DNA from: an uncultured Bacteroidota bacterium
GTDB lineage: Bacteria > Bacteroidota > Bacteroidia > Chitinophagales > Chitinophagaceae
Reading direction: 5' to 3'
NCBI GenBank assembly: GCA_938008665.1
Contig: CALLKA010000100.1
Coordinates: 1-36,007 of the forward strand
Length of the DNA: 36,007 nucleotides
Of the stretch, positions 1-7,065 are shown piece after piece (the stretch's first letter is position 1; every line of letters begins with the position of its first letter). Under the pieces are notes generated by a model that was not told the DNA's origin, ran no database searches, and saw nothing but the letters and a program-made list of their open reading frames with translations. Both the position numbers and the translations under genes were made by a program.

Positions 1-572
1 ATAGCTCCTATAAAAATAGTTCCCATAGGCAAATATAAAAAAGGCGCTGTTACAAACTCTGCAACAGCGCCTTTTTTCATTTTTAGCCAAGGACCATTAT
101 TACTTTCTCTATCCTTATTTGATTTATACCTTGACACATTGTCATAATTTGATTTATAATTATTTCCCTTATCATAATTGGTATAACGGCCCCACTTGTT
201 ATTACTTTCAGTTGACTTTAATTCAATAAATGGAATTAACTGATTTGCAATAACTGGATCTAACCCATACAACTTAAGAATATCTTCTTTTTTGTAAAAG
301 CGCCCGCCCTTTTCACGATAATGAATTAAGGTGTTGACTTGCTTTATTGGAATACCTAAATGAATGGCATTTGCACTATCAATGGTATTGGGATCAAAAG
401 TAAATAAATGAAGTTTGGGTATAGTTAAGGGTGAGGCCCTCCCTACTGAATCATTATTATGGGGTACTAATAAGGTAAATACAATACTCAAGGTTAATAT
501 TATACCAAGTACAATGATTCCTTTTCTTTCCTTTTCTGAAAATGTAAAGTACGCTTCCCAAGAATTTATCAT
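1..572 (-). CDS. Helix-hairpin-helix (ComEA-like) domain protein, 3' end beyond window
   Basis: The frame is open from ATG at 572 to the left edge (190 codons, no stop), so the C-terminus is missing. Residues about 17-36 form one hydrophobic membrane segment (GIIVLGIILTLSIVFTLLV). A first HHH-like module follows (FDPNTIDSANAIHLGI, then YREKGGRFYKKEDILKLYGL), a pattern typical of Bacteroidota HHH proteins that usually carry a second ComEA-type HHH. After it comes an Asn/Lys/Tyr/Ser-rich linker. Where a second HHH with an LPGIG core would be expected, the frame reads FLYLPMG, a poor match. Role is inferred as membrane-anchored DNA binding. The 89-base gap upstream (573-661) holds a 7-bp inverted repeat (579-585 with 594-600) and a near-consensus -7 box on the minus strand (604-611, one mismatch). 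Confidence 0.75.
   Translation of the reverse strand, partial: MINSWEAYFTFSEKERKGIIVLGIILTLSIVFTLLVPHNNDSVGRASPLTIPKLHLFTFDPNTIDSANAIHLGIPIKQVNTLIHYREKGGRFYKKEDILKLYGLDPVIANQLIPFIELKSTESNNKWGRYTNYDKGNNYKSNYDNVSRYKSNKDRESNNGPWLKMKKGAVAEFVTAPFLYLPMGTIFIGA
37..77. repeat. Perfect 15-bp inverted repeat resembling a bidirectional terminator
   Basis: Arms at 37-51 (aaaaaaggcgctgtt) and 63-77 (aacagcgcctttttt) are exact reverse complements around an 11-base spacer. The GC-rich core flanked by A6 and T6 is the usual form of an intrinsic terminator working on both strands. It lies inside the open frame of the helix-hairpin-helix protein, which is unexpected for a true terminator. Confidence 0.6.
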
Positions 573-661
573 GTTAAATTTTCACACGAAGTAGTGAAAA
601 ATACAAAGTAATAAAATGTAATTATTCAACCGCATATAGGTACAAATAACCCTATTCGCTA

Positions 662-1450
662 TCAACAGTCAAATACAAGCCCATCATAGGCCAAATGCAT
701 GCCTTTAGGTAAAACGGCTTCCACCTGATCATGCAATCCTATTTGGTGGCTAAAGTGAATAAAATATACGGTGGGTACTTTTAATTCCGTTGCCAAAGCA
801 ATGGCTTGGTCCAAATTAAAATGGGTCGGATGATCCTGTTTCCGCAAAGCATTTAAAATTAAAATTTTTGATCCCTTTACTTTTTCTTTTTCTTGTGCTG
901 AAATATAGTTTGCATCCGTGATGTAACTTAAATCCCCAATTCTAAAACCAAGTACCGGCATTTCTCGATGCATTACATGAATGGGCAAAAAAGAAATATC
1001 TCCAACTTTAAATTCCGCTTGATCAATGGTGTGTATAATCATTTCAGGAAGTCCCACATCTTTCTTTTCCTCAAACGCATAATAAAAATCTCTTTTGATG
1101 GCAATTTGTGTCAGCGCATTTGCGTAAATAGGCATGGATTTGTTAGAGAAAAAATTAAAGGGCCGAATATCATCCAATCCTGCATAATGATCCCGGTGTG
1201 GATGCGTAAAAACAATGGCATCTAATTTGGTTGTTTTCGTGCGCAGCATTTGATACCTAAAATCGGGCGTGGTATCAATCACAACCGTTGTTGTGGCACT
1301 TTGAATTTTTATGCTTGTTCTTAATCTTTGATTAATGGGGTCGGATGATTTGCATACTTCACATTCACAACCTATTAAAGGTACGCCAGTACTTGTTCCT
1401 GAACCGAGGATGGTGAAATGTAACAAAATAAATATTTTTACAACAAACAA
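662..1450 (-). CDS. PhnP-like MBL-fold metallo-hydrolase
   Basis: This is a metallo-beta-lactamase-fold hydrolase of the PhnP type, which cleaves cyclic or other phosphodiesters in characterised relatives; the substrate here is unknown. The N-terminus has the family glycine motif GSGTSTGVPLIGC with a CECEVC cysteine cluster. The metal motif is THPHRDHYAG (HxHxDH), with a later histidine (VMHREMP), the metal-bridging aspartate in YITDANY, and a C-terminal FSHQIGLHD histidine. The frame opens with TTG at 1450, 18 bases after the stop of the upstream 91-residue gene, so the two are probably co-transcribed. A second in-frame TTG at 1426 would give a protein starting right at the family's usual first strand and may be the real start. 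No ATG is available before the GSGTSTG motif. Confidence 0.85.
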   Translation of the reverse strand: MFVVKIFILLHFTILGSGTSTGVPLIGCECEVCKSSDPINQRLRTSIKIQSATTTVVIDTTPDFRYQMLRTKTTKLDAIVFTHPHRDHYAGLDDIRPFNFFSNKSMPIYANALTQIAIKRDFYYAFEEKKDVGLPEMIIHTIDQAEFKVGDISFLPIHVMHREMPVLGFRIGDLSYITDANYISAQEKEKVKGSKILILNALRKQDHPTHFNLDQAIALATELKVPTVYFIHFSHQIGLHDQVEAVLPKGMHLAYDGLVFDC

Positions 1451-1468
1451 ATAAACCGAGTCCGCCTA

Positions 1469-1744
1469 TTATTCCGCAGGGGTCAAACTCAATTTTTTGA
1501 CTTCTTCATATACTTTTTGAGATTGGTGCGTCAATTTATCAAATTGAATATCCAATTGTGGAATTAATTCCAACAAGGTATTGATACGCGCCTCTAAATT
1601 TAAAAATTTATTCAAAACCACAATTCTTCTTGATTCAAGTAAACACCACCCACTCTGAAAATTCCCGCGCTCATATCTAACTACATATTCAGATTCTCCC
1701 AAAATATCTTCCAATTTATCTAAGGTGGTTTGATTTAATTTCAT
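1469..1744 (-). CDS. Conserved hypothetical protein, 91 aa
   Basis: I recognise this only as a small conserved Bacteroidota protein without assigned function. It has no signal peptide or membrane segment. The middle part (YERGNFQSGWCLLESRRIVVLNKFLNLEARI) is the most distinctive, and the last third is Leu/Lys/Glu-rich and probably helical. The frame stays open up to 1801, but a TATATTTG -7 box at 1782-1789 on the same strand would put transcription start near 1775, inside that extension. The ATG at 1744 (MKLNQ) is therefore the better start; ATG at 1753 is also possible. It is followed after 18 bases by the PhnP-like hydrolase, suggesting a two-gene operon. Confidence 0.75.
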   Translation of the reverse strand: MKLNQTTLDKLEDILGESEYVVRYERGNFQSGWCLLESRRIVVLNKFLNLEARINTLLELIPQLDIQFDKLTHQSQKVYEEVKKLSLTPAE

Positions 1745-1781
1745 ATTAATCATTTGATTTATAGGGTAATAAGTCGGCATA

Positions 1782-1789
1782 CAAATATA
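1782..1789 (-). promoter_or_regulatory. Bacteroidota -7 box (TATATTTG)
   Basis: The plus strand reads CAAATATA, i.e. TATATTTG on the minus strand, matching the Bacteroidota TAnnTTTG box. It lies 37 bases upstream of the ATG at 1744 and would drive the 91-residue protein and the PhnP-like gene. No clear TTTG -33 element is visible at the usual distance. Confidence 0.5.
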
Positions 1790-1842
1790 GTTTTTTTGCA
1801 CTCCGGGTATTTAATTATGCACCGCGAGTTATTCACATTTCG

Positions 1843-1850
1843 TACCTTTG
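1843..1850 (+). promoter_or_regulatory. Bacteroidota -7 box (TACCTTTG) of the lipid A operon
   Basis: TACCTTTG matches TAnnTTTG and ends 16 bases before the ATG of the HD-domain gene, implying a 5' leader of about 10 bases. It is divergent from the box at 1782-1789. No -33 element is obvious. Confidence 0.55.
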
Positions 1851-1866
1851 TAAACACAACTCGACT

Positions 1867-3096
1867 ATGGCCATTACCAGTAGAAAAATTATAAACGACC
1901 CAGTACACGGATTTATTACCATTAATGATCCAGTGATTGCAGCTATTGTTAACCACCCTTATTATCAAAGATTAAGGCGTATACAGCAAATGGCTTTGGC
2001 GCAATTGGTTTATCCAGGTGCAGTACATACCCGTTTACACCACTCCCTGGGTGCCTATCATTTAATGTGCAATGCCATTACCGAACTTAAGGACAAAGGA
2101 ATTAACATTACCGACGCCGAGGCACAAGCAGCAAAAGCTGCCATCTTATTACACGATATTGGACACGGCCCATTTTCACATGCACTTGAGAATGTTATTT
2201 TAAAAGGAGTAACCCACGAGGATTTATCGCTTTTGATTATGCAAGCTTTAAATACCGCAAACGACGAGGCACTCCACGGGAAATTAACCTTAGCCATTCA
2301 AATTTTCACCAACCAATATCCTAAAAAATTTTTACACCAATTAATAAGTGGGCAATTAGATGTGGATCGTTTGGATTATTTGTCACGCGATAGTTTTTTC
2401 ACTGGTGTTAGTGAAGGCGTCATCGGATACCAACGCATTTTAAAAATGTTGACCGTTCACGACAATGAATTAGTAGTGGAGGAAAAAGGCATTACCAGTG
2501 TTGAAAAGTTTTTGGTTTCACGCAGATTAATGTACTGGCAAGTGTATATGCATAAATCCGTCGTAGCTGCTGAAAATATGTTGGTTAAAATTATCGAACG
2601 TGCACAATGGTTATTAGCACAAAAAGACGATGCTATAAAAACGGGCACCGTACTAGATTATTTTTTAAGCGAGTTCACTGGCAAATTAGCCGATATTGAT
2701 TTAAACGCTTATTGCCAATTAGATGATACAGACATTTTAAGTGCCATTAAAAAATGGCAGCATCACAAGGACCCTGTGATATCTCTTTTATGTAACCGCT
2801 TATTAAATCGAAAGTCCTTTAAGTGTAAGATGCAAGACAAGCCCATTAGCGCAAGCGAATGGGATGCTGCCTATGAATTAGTCAAAGCCAAGTTTCCGAT
2901 GAATGAGAAGGACCTTTCTTTTCTTTGTTTTAAAGGGGAAGCCACCAACACATTATATAAAAATGATGGAGAAACTATTAAAATTTTGCTAAAAACCGGT
3001 CAAATAAGCACTATTTCACAAATTCAAAACGCTTTAATCAACGAAAGTCTTTCCGCCCCGGTTAAAAAATTTTACATTTGCTTGCTTAACGAATAA
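1867..3096 (+). CDS. HD-domain phosphohydrolase (dNTPase-like)
   Basis: This 409-residue protein belongs to the HD superfamily of metal-dependent phosphohydrolases, in the group related to SAMHD1 and bacterial dGTPase-like proteins. The N-terminus KIINDPVHGFI and RLRRIQQMALAQLVYPGA are typical. Metal-binding residues are visible: a histidine in the TRLHHSLG stretch (residues 57-59), the HD pair in LLHDIGHGPFSH (96-97), and an aspartate in the LDVDRLDYLSRD segment (165-170). Hydrolysis of a nucleotide triphosphate is inferred from the family; the substrate is not shown. It stands first in the lipid A operon, 22 bases before lpxD, an arrangement I recall from other Bacteroidota. The ATG follows a TACCTTTG promoter box by 16 bases. 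Confidence 0.88.
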   Translation: MAITSRKIINDPVHGFITINDPVIAAIVNHPYYQRLRRIQQMALAQLVYPGAVHTRLHHSLGAYHLMCNAITELKDKGINITDAEAQAAKAAILLHDIGHGPFSHALENVILKGVTHEDLSLLIMQALNTANDEALHGKLTLAIQIFTNQYPKKFLHQLISGQLDVDRLDYLSRDSFFTGVSEGVIGYQRILKMLTVHDNELVVEEKGITSVEKFLVSRRLMYWQVYMHKSVVAAENMLVKIIERAQWLLAQKDDAIKTGTVLDYFLSEFTGKLADIDLNAYCQLDDTDILSAIKKWQHHKDPVISLLCNRLLNRKSFKCKMQDKPISASEWDAAYELVKAKFPMNEKDLSFLCFKGEATNTLYKNDGETIKILLKTGQISTISQIQNALINESLSAPVKKFYICLLNE

Positions 3097-3118
3097 CCCC
3101 TCATTCAACCCCTAGCGC

Positions 3119-4165
3119 ATGCTACAATTTACTGCACAACAAATAGCTTTAATGATCCAAGGTCAAGTGGAAGGGGATGCCGCTATAACAGTAAATAATT
3201 TTGGGAAAATTGAAGAAGCAAAAAAAGGAGACATTTCCTTTTTAGCCAATCCCAAATACGAGGAATTTTTATACACCACCCAAGCTTCTATCGTAATCAT
3301 CAATGAATCATTGGTGCTGAAAAAAAGTATTTCTGCTACGCTGATTAAAGTACCTGATGCCTATGCGGCATTTGCAACTTTACTTACTAAGTATCAAGAA
3401 TTAAAAGCACAACAATTAAACGGAATTGAACAACCTTCCTTTATAGCATCTTCAGCCAAAATGGGTAAGAACCACTATATCGCTGCATTTGCACATATTG
3501 GAAATAATGTAAGTATGGGAGATGATGTTAAAGTTTATCCCAATGTAGTGATTGCTGAAAATGTTAGCATTGGTAATAATGTAGTATTACATCCGGGCGT
3601 AATTATATATTCCGACTGTGTGATTGGAAACAATGTAACTATACATTCAAATGCAGTGATTGGAAGTGATGGTTTTGGATTTGCACCAACGGCAGATGGC
3701 AGTTTTCAAAAAGTCCCTCAGTTGGGAAATGTAGTTATTGAAGATAATGTGGAGATCGGTTCCAACACCACCATTGATCGCGCGACCATGGGTTCTACTT
3801 ATATCAGAAAGGGGGTGAAATTGGATAACTTAATACAGATTGCACATAATGTAGAGATTGGAGAAAATACAGTTATTGCCGCGCAATGTGGTATTAGTGG
3901 CAGCACCAAATTGGGAAAAAGTGTCATGATGGGTGGGCAGGCGGGTGCTTCTGGTCATTTATTAGTGGCAGATGGGGTTAAGATTGCTGCCCGAAGCGGC
4001 CTTACCAAAAGCATCAAACAGGCTAATTTAGTGGTCACTGGTTACCCTGCCGGAGAGCATGGTGCCACCCTAAGAAGCCAAATTCAAGTAAAAAACCTGC
4101 CTTTATTGGAGAAAAGAGTCAAGGAACTTGAAATATTAGTACAACAACTCGCACAAAAAGGCTAA
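3119..4165 (+). CDS. lpxD: UDP-3-O-acylglucosamine N-acyltransferase LpxD
   Basis: LpxD adds the N-linked 3-hydroxyacyl chain to UDP-3-O-acyl-glucosamine, the third step of lipid A synthesis, in the cytoplasm. The N-terminal uridine-binding domain (about residues 1-100, with GKIEEAKKGDISFLANPKY) is followed by a left-handed beta helix built of hexapeptide repeats such as IGNNVS, IGNNVV and IGNNVT. The catalytic region shows LIQIAHNVEIGENTVIAAQCGISG, including the conserved histidine. The C-terminal helix is rich in Leu, Lys and Glu. Length (348) is normal. It is followed by lpxC-fabZ after 61 bases on the same strand. Confidence 0.96.
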   Translation: MLQFTAQQIALMIQGQVEGDAAITVNNFGKIEEAKKGDISFLANPKYEEFLYTTQASIVIINESLVLKKSISATLIKVPDAYAAFATLLTKYQELKAQQLNGIEQPSFIASSAKMGKNHYIAAFAHIGNNVSMGDDVKVYPNVVIAENVSIGNNVVLHPGVIIYSDCVIGNNVTIHSNAVIGSDGFGFAPTADGSFQKVPQLGNVVIEDNVEIGSNTTIDRATMGSTYIRKGVKLDNLIQIAHNVEIGENTVIAAQCGISGSTKLGKSVMMGGQAGASGHLLVADGVKIAARSGLTKSIKQANLVVTGYPAGEHGATLRSQIQVKNLPLLEKRVKELEILVQQLAQKG

Positions 4166-4207
4166 TTCAGCTTAATTTTGCTGAAAATCATCGCTTTACA
4201 TTAGCGA
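4166..4207 (+). promoter_or_regulatory. Two small hairpins in the lpxD-lpxC spacer
   Basis: The 61-base spacer contains TTCAGC (4166-4171) pairing with GCTGAA (4180-4185), and TCGCT (4191-4195) pairing with AGCGA (4203-4207). Neither is followed by a T-run, so these are unlikely to be terminators. They could be processing sites or leader structure for lpxC. They may also be chance. Confidence 0.25.
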
Positions 4208-4226
4208 AGCATTAAACAAGAATAGC

Positions 4227-5636
4227 ATGGATCAAAACTTTAATCCCGATAAGCAACATACCTTAAGCAAAAGTATCAGTATTAGTGGCACCGGTTTGCA
4301 TACAGGCGTGTTGGTGGATATGACCTTGACTCCGGCCAACCCAGGATACGGGATCCAATTTCAAAGAGTTGATTTACCCAATAAACCGACCATTAAAGCA
4401 GATTGCGATTTAGTCACAGATACTAGCCGTGGAACTACCTTACAAGTAGGGGATGTAAAAATCAGTACTGTTGAACATATTTTAGCAGCCCTTGTTGGTA
4501 TGGGCGTAGATAATTTATTAATTGAAGTGAATGGTCCTGAGATTCCAATTATTGATGGAAGCTCCAGTCCGTTTATTGAAAAAATAGAAGAAGCAGGAAT
4601 ATTAGAACAAGATGCTGCAAAAGCATGGTACAGTATTGATGAAAATATATTTCACTACGATGACGAGAAGCGTGTTGAAATGGTCGCACTCCCTGCGCTG
4701 GATTATCAAATTACCACATTGATTGATTTCAATAGTCCCGTTTTAGGTACACAACATGCAGCATTAAAAACCATCAAAGATTTTAAAGCAGAAATTGCGC
4801 CTTGTCGCACTTTTTGTTTTTTACATGAATTAGAAACCTTACTTGAAAACGATTTAATCAAAGGCGGCGATATTAATAACGCTATTGTTGTGGTGGATAA
4901 GCCAGTATCCAGTGAAGAAATGAGCAGATTGGCTAAAGTTTTTAAGCGTGATAAAATTGAAGTAAAAAGCGAGGGTTATTTAAATAATTTGGAATTAAGA
5001 TTTCCGAACGAACCTGCAAGACATAAATTATTAGACGTAGTGGGCGACTTAGCATTGATTGGTTACCCAATTAAAGCACGCATCATTGCCAATCGTCCAG
5101 GGCATAGTAGCAATGTGGAGTTTGCTAAAAAAATTAAGCAGTACATTAAAAAAAATAAACACGTTAAGGATGTACCAGTATATAATCCCGCGGAAACACC
5201 TGTGTTTAATTTAGAACAAATTGAAAAAACTTTACCCCATAGACATCCGTTTTTATTTATTGATAAAATCATTGAATTAACGGATACGATGATTGTAGGG
5301 GTGAAGAATGTTACTTACAATGAATGGTTTTTCCCTGGACACTTTCCTGGAAATCCAGTCATGCCAGGTGTTTTACAAATTGAAGCATTAGCCCAAACGG
5401 GTGGTATATTGTGTATCAATGCAATGCCTAAAGGACAATACGATACTTACTTTTTAAAAATAGATAATTGCAAATTCAAACAAATGGTAAAACCAGGTGA
5501 TACCATGTTGTTGAAAATGGAATTAACCTCCCCTATTCGTCGTGGTATTTGTGAAATGAGAGGGACGGTATATGTGGGGGGCAAAGTAGCTACCGAAGCT
5601 GATTTAGTAGCACAAGTAATCAAAAGAGCAGAATAA
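4227..5636 (+). CDS. lpxC/fabZ: Bifunctional LpxC deacetylase / FabZ dehydratase
   Basis: This is the Bacteroidota-type fusion of LpxC (zinc-dependent UDP-3-O-acyl-GlcNAc deacetylase, the committed step of lipid A synthesis) with FabZ (3-hydroxyacyl-ACP dehydratase of fatty acid synthesis). The LpxC half covers about residues 1-305, with zinc ligands visible at H84 (TVEHILAAL) and in the RHKLLDVVGD motif (H266, D270). The FabZ half covers about 320-469, with LPHRHPFLFIDKI (H338, H340) and FFPGHFPGNPVMPGV carrying the catalytic His and substrate tunnel. Both halves compete for or act near 3-hydroxyacyl-ACP, so fusing them may balance membrane phospholipid against lipid A. It is flanked by lpxD and lpxA (14-base gap). 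Confidence 0.96.
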   Translation: MDQNFNPDKQHTLSKSISISGTGLHTGVLVDMTLTPANPGYGIQFQRVDLPNKPTIKADCDLVTDTSRGTTLQVGDVKISTVEHILAALVGMGVDNLLIEVNGPEIPIIDGSSSPFIEKIEEAGILEQDAAKAWYSIDENIFHYDDEKRVEMVALPALDYQITTLIDFNSPVLGTQHAALKTIKDFKAEIAPCRTFCFLHELETLLENDLIKGGDINNAIVVVDKPVSSEEMSRLAKVFKRDKIEVKSEGYLNNLELRFPNEPARHKLLDVVGDLALIGYPIKARIIANRPGHSSNVEFAKKIKQYIKKNKHVKDVPVYNPAETPVFNLEQIEKTLPHRHPFLFIDKIIELTDTMIVGVKNVTYNEWFFPGHFPGNPVMPGVLQIEALAQTGGILCINAMPKGQYDTYFLKIDNCKFKQMVKPGDTMLLKMELTSPIRRGICEMRGTVYVGGKVATEADLVAQVIKRAE

Positions 5637-5650
5637 AAGAAGAAAAAATT

Positions 5651-6448
5651 ATGACACATCCATTTACCTATATTGATCCTAATGCAAAAATTGCATCCAA
5701 TGTAAAAATTGATCCATTTACCGTAATTCATGGTGATGTGGTTATTGGAGAAGGTACCTGGATTGGCAGTAGTGTCACCATCATGAATGGCACTAAGATT
5801 GGAAAAAACTGCCGCATATTTCCAGGAGCAGTTATTGGTGCCGATCCACAGGATTTGAAATTTAATGGTGAAAAAACGAATGTTGAAATCGGCGACAATA
5901 CCACCATACGTGAATTTGTAACCATCAACAGAGGTACTTCGGATCGCTGGATTACTAAAGTGGGTAACAACTGTTTGATTATGGCCTATAGTCATATTGC
6001 ACACGATTGTATTATTGGAAATAACTGTATTTTAAGTAATAGTGTACAAATTGCTGGTCACGTAACATTAGGTGATTACGCATGGATCGCTGGAGTGAGT
6101 GCAGTACACCAATTTGTAAACATTGGACAACACGCCTATATTGCCGGAGGTAGCTTGGTAAGCAAGGATGTGCCTCCTTATATTAAAGCGGTGCGTAATC
6201 CATTGAGTTATGGCGGCGTGAATAGTGTTGGTTTAAAAAGAAGGGGATTTGATTTGGAAAAAATTAATCACATCTTAGATATCTACAGATACATTTTTAG
6301 TAAAGGGATGAATACAACGCAAGCTTTAGAATTTATTGAGGAAGAAATTCCAGCAACAGATGAGCGCGATGAAATTGTAACCTTTATTAGAGAAAGCGGC
6401 AGAGGTGTTATAAAAAGATTCGGCAAAGGTGTCGTTGAAGAAGATTAA
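5651..6448 (+). CDS. lpxA: UDP-N-acetylglucosamine O-acyltransferase LpxA
   Basis: LpxA transfers a 3-hydroxyacyl chain from ACP to UDP-GlcNAc, the first step of lipid A synthesis. The protein starts with TYIDPNAKIASNVKIDPF and continues as a hexapeptide-repeat beta helix. The LpxA-specific segment AYSHIAHDCIIGNNCILSN contains the catalytic histidine region, followed by AGVSAVHQFVNIG and the KAVRNPLSYGGVN loop. A C-terminal helical domain (VGLKRRGFDLEKI) completes it. Length 265 is normal. It lies 14 bases after lpxC-fabZ and 5 bases before an ABC ATPase gene, so it is part of the same operon. Confidence 0.96.
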   Translation: MTHPFTYIDPNAKIASNVKIDPFTVIHGDVVIGEGTWIGSSVTIMNGTKIGKNCRIFPGAVIGADPQDLKFNGEKTNVEIGDNTTIREFVTINRGTSDRWITKVGNNCLIMAYSHIAHDCIIGNNCILSNSVQIAGHVTLGDYAWIAGVSAVHQFVNIGQHAYIAGGSLVSKDVPPYIKAVRNPLSYGGVNSVGLKRRGFDLEKINHILDIYRYIFSKGMNTTQALEFIEEEIPATDERDEIVTFIRESGRGVIKRFGKGVVEED

Positions 6449-6453
6449 TCTAT

Positions 6454-7065
6454 ATGCAAATTAGCTTACAACAAGCCAGCAAGAGATTCAATAAAGAATG
6501 GATTTTTAGAAATCTAGATTATACATTTGATCTTGGACAACATTATGCACTTATTGGCAATAATGGTTCTGGAAAAAGCACTTTACTTCAAATTATAGCA
6601 GGCTACAGCAGCTTAACCAAAGGTACTATTCACTGGAGTGACAATGACCATACAACCATTTTCCAACAGATTAGTTTTGCAGCACCCTACCTAGAATTGG
6701 TGGAGGAATTTACCACGATGGAGCAATTTGATTTTCACGCTACTTTCAAAACATTGCAATCTTCTATTTCAGTTAATGATATCATTGAACGCATTGGTTT
6801 AAAAAATTCAGCGCACAAACAAATCAGGTATTTTAGTAGTGGAATGAAACAAAGATTAAAATTGGCGTTGGCAATATTATCCGACACCCCCTTGTTATTA
6901 TTAGATGAGCCTTGTAGCAACTTGGACAAAGAAGGCTATACGCTTTATGCAGAACTCATTCAACAATTTGCACAACACAAATTAATTATTGTGGGAAGTA
7001 ATGATCCGCAGGAATATGCATTTTGCAATCAGCAAGTAAACTTAATGGACTACAAAAAGGCCTAG
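6454..7065 (+). CDS. Lone ABC transporter ATP-binding protein
   Basis: A compact 203-residue ABC ATPase with Walker A GNNGSGKST, signature FSSGMKQR, and Walker B LLLLDEP followed by CSNLD as the D-loop. A late GSNDPQE segment sits where the switch histidine would normally be. The length corresponds to the nucleotide-binding domain only, and no permease gene is adjacent. It starts 5 bases after lpxA, implying co-transcription with the lipid A genes, so a link to lipid or LPS handling is possible but unproven. The stop codon overlaps that of the convergent alanine dehydrogenase gene within the tetranucleotide CTAG. Confidence 0.88.
   Translation: MQISLQQASKRFNKEWIFRNLDYTFDLGQHYALIGNNGSGKSTLLQIIAGYSSLTKGTIHWSDNDHTTIFQQISFAAPYLELVEEFTTMEQFDFHATFKTLQSSISVNDIIERIGLKNSAHKQIRYFSSGMKQRLKLALAILSDTPLLLLDEPCSNLDKEGYTLYAELIQQFAQHKLIIVGSNDPQEYAFCNQQVNLMDYKKA

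Noticed and set aside
5447..6004. 185-residue minus-strand frame across lpxC-fabZ and lpxA
   Set aside because: It is antisense to two clearly conserved genes and has no recognisable motif; it arises from the codon pattern of the hexapeptide repeats.
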